Part shown: piece by piece, positions 61,838 to 64,000 of the stretch
Layout: each line of letters begins with the position of its first letter
Position numbering within the stretch: position 1 is the first letter of the stretch
The notes under the pieces: generated by a model
Seen by the model: only the letters and a program-made list of their open reading frames with translations
Databases searched by the model: none
Told to the model about the DNA's origin: nothing
Translations under genes and position numbers: made by a program
NCBI GenBank assembly: GCA_963931865.1
Contig: OZ007506.1
Span: 4,398,926 to 4,462,925 of the forward strand
Length of the DNA: 64,000 nt
Source of the DNA: Axinella damicornis
Lineage: Eukaryota; Porifera; Demospongiae; Axinellida; Axinellidae
Reading direction: 5' to 3'

Positions 61838-62327
61838 ACACATTCCTAGCAGTGGTACGTAGATAAGTATCACAAAAGGGCTTTAGTGCTATAATATATG
61901 ATTCCCAGGCCACAAGAGAAGAGGAACTAGAACAAGACTAGCGCTATGGCAGACTCATTCCCAGATCACAAGAGTAGCAGGTCTGGGAATGAGACTAAAG
62001 GGTCGGGTAAATAAATATGGCAGCCTCATCTGCTTATGTAGGTTGCCTGGAGGAATTGATCACATCCAGTGCATTGAACTTGTTGAATTTGTGCATTTGG
62101 AATGATTGTGGAAATATATGTTCCATCTAGTTGTGTGAATGGGAATGGGAATGGGTGCACCTGTGTAAGGAATGGAGATAGCTACGTGGAATTAAAGCTC
62201 TATCTAGGGACGGCCAAGGAAAATTTACCATTGTGATGTACTAGCAGGATAACAGGGAAAGAAGCTACATCCCCCGAAACCAAGTATGCAGACAAAAGGA
62301 TGCTGCCTAGCTGTGCACACATGGTGT

Positions 62328-62405
62328 AACTGGGTGGCCAAGCTCGACTGTGGTGTGAGAGGCCACAGGTTCAAGTCCTTTTCGGTTTCCCTTCCCAGGA
62401 AAAGG
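62328..62405 (+). repeat. tRNA-like SINE head
   Basis: GGGTGGCCAAGCTCG (A-box region) is followed by a B box AGGTTCAAGTCC at 62368-62379. Resembles a Leu/Ser-type tRNA half but does not close as a tRNA. Confidence 0.45.
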
Positions 62406-62414
62406 GCTTCGAAT

Positions 62415-62553
62415 TAGTCGTTCCCAGGCCTTCTACACCTCCAGATTTTGATCGCTTGCAGGATGCATATAATTTTACTACTGGTTGTTCCTCGACTATG
62501 CATACTGCAAGCGATCAAAAACTGGAGGTGTAGAAGGCCAGGGAACAAGGCTA
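62415..62553. mobile_element. 139-bp hairpin element with perfect 9-bp target duplication
   Basis: Starts TAGTCGTTCCCAGGCC and ends GGGAACAAGGCTA. A long inner inverted pair (TTCTACACCTCCAG...TGATCGCTTGCA) continues the stem. GCTTCGAAT flanks both sides (62406-62414, 62554-62562). Confidence 0.9.
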
Positions 62554-62782
62554 GCTTCGAATAAAGTCACTGAAAATGTCCAATTACGTCATCTTCTTTC
62601 CTTTCTCATACAATACTTTTGTCAACTAAAGTACTTCCTGAGCTAATTTACGTATGCAGAGAACAACCCGCTTTCGTTGTAGTACTCGCCATGGCCTTTT
62701 CCTGTCTGTAAACTGTCAAGAGCAGCAGATTTGGCTAGCTACGATTCTGTGACATTCTAGCATGATGTCATGGGATCGGACC

Positions 62783-63610
62783 TGCCAATAAGCCAGTTGC
62801 ACGCAAGCGAAAGTATTCACGGAATGTATGACGTCACATCCGGTTGCTCTATTGCAGCTACGTTAAGTATTGCAGTCAATGGCGAAATCAGTAGGTGGGC
62901 GTTTGAAATGTGCGCGTGATTAAAACTATGCCGATCACACAATCACGCGGTGATAAACAAGAGACCTGGACGGTCAAGACGGTGAGCGAAGTGTGAGAAT
63001 CGGTTGAAGTACGAACGAGAACAAAGCGGTCTTGCTACGTCTACGGCCCCCCTGCCTCCAGTGTTCAGGCTCTGTTCCTGCATAGCTAGATTATTATACT
63101 TCGAAGGTATTAGCTATCGTTTCTGTGACGCTTACTGCCACGGACATACCGGGAGCAGACCTGAGCGAGCTGTTGGTTCTCTTTTGGCATCGCTATCGGG
63201 AAAAGTGCCTGGAACAAGCTCGCGACTGCGACCTCAGCTGCCTGCCATCCATCCAAAACACGCTGAACCATCTCGGTCTCGTACCTGGATCGCTTGGAAA
63301 TCGGTGGAAGGCAGCACTCGGATCCTGGCTTGGGTTGTTGCCACAACACGTTACAGGTATGTCCAGCATACTGCGTTGTTCTCGTTCGTACTTCAACCGA
63401 TTCTCATTCTTTGCACCCTGTCTTTACCGCCAGGTCTCTTGTCCATCACCACAGTCACATGAACTGTGTAATCGGTATGGTTTTAGTCACGCGCAGGTTT
63501 CAAACCACCCCCTTGCCAATTTTGCCATTCACTACAATACAAAAGAGCAACCGGATGTGATGTCACGTCAATCAAATTCCTTCGCTCTTGTGTGCAACTG
63601 GCTTATTGCA
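62783..63610. mobile_element. Foldback with coding-like loop
   Basis: Arms of about 250 bp (62783-63030 and 63375-63610) are diverged inverses (CCAATAAGCCAGTTGCAC, ACATCCGGTTGCTCT, GAATCGGTTGAAGTACGAAC). The loop of about 330 bp carries the open frame at 63125. Confidence 0.65.
63125..63356 (+). CDS. Possible first exon of an unknown gene in the foldback loop
   Basis: From ATG 63125 the frame reads a plausible helical protein (LSELLVLFWHRYREKCLEQA, then NHLGLVPGSLGNRWKAALGS) to a good donor, ACAG|GTATGT, at 63357. The frame stays open past the donor to 63796. No family recognised and no downstream exon identified; a transposon-encoded or chance frame is equally possible. Confidence 0.3.
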
Positions 63611-64000
63611 TATGCAAAGTTCACATGCAAATGCCGAGTCCTTGTCAATCCATCATCTGTTGGCTCATTACCAATACGAGGAATTCTACCAACCTGTTCT
63701 TGTCGTGACTGTGCCATCAGGGTGGCATGGCTTTCTTTTCATGACACACGTAGGTGCTTGATACCACCAGGAACACATAACGGGAACGGCTTATAAGCTC
63801 CTGATACCACCACACCACTATAAACGAGATTGTCAACCAATTCAGTTTACGTTGAACATTACCACTAAGAGATAATTAAGCCTTATGCAGGGGTGGATCT
63901 AAACAATTCCACACACTCAGGGCTCAGAGCCAATAAGGAGTGGATCCAGCAGTTTGGATGGTGTATCGTACTATTGGAACACATCGCCCTACTTCCTGTC

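Larger units (their letters stand above)
62206..62760. repeat. Diverged relative of the ATTTAGGGATG MITE
   Basis: Aligns in blocks to 13516-13871. The hairpin element 62415-62553 and a SINE-like stretch interrupt it. Confidence 0.5.

Overview
The window is animal nuclear DNA. Genes are split by GT-AG introns, intergenic and intronic DNA is full of small inverted-repeat transposons and microsatellites, and there are no operons or ribosome binding sites. I think an early-branching marine invertebrate such as a sponge is most likely, judging from the mix of repeats and the two-HMA copper pump, but the sequence does not prove the phylum.

Two paralogous copper-transporting P1B-type ATPases (ATP7/Ccc2 family) face each other tail to tail and fill most of the window. 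The plus-strand copy runs from beyond the left edge to its stop at 12392, with 18 exons visible. The minus-strand copy runs from an ATG at 61456 to its stop at 18385 (19 exons, about 1040 residues, two HMA domains, eight membrane helices). I built both models exon by exon from splice sites and matching phase; each paralog confirms the other. They share 15 intron positions. The plus copy has two extra introns, and each of these carries a copy of the same small transposon. Both pumps keep every catalytic motif ([33 protein letters not shown]). The plus copy has lost the second cysteine of the only metal-binding CxxC visible in the window. The minus copy ends in a PDZ-ligand-like ETVV.

Between the two 3' ends lie a small cysteine-rich gene on the minus strand (about 12691-14139) with a signal-peptide exon and a C-terminal hydrophobic anchor, and a young gag-only LTR retrotransposon (15485-17178) with LTRs that read as identical, a tRNA-Ser primer binding site and a zinc-knuckle Gag but no pol.

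The introns of the minus gene, up to 12 kb long, hold nearly all the remaining repeats: several TIR families with nested insertions, a 29-bp minisatellite at three loci, large foldbacks, long purine/pyrimidine tracts against splice acceptors, and G homopolymers up to 47 long. The most striking signal is a family of very small mobile hairpins with ends TAGCCTCG/CGAGGCTA or TAGTCTCG/CGAGACTA, each flanked by a 9-bp target duplication. Members measure 26, 45, 49, 51, 65, 139, 335 and 1967 bp. To the right of the minus gene (61474-64000) are two more of these hairpins, a SINE-like sequence and a large foldback with an open reading frame in its loop.
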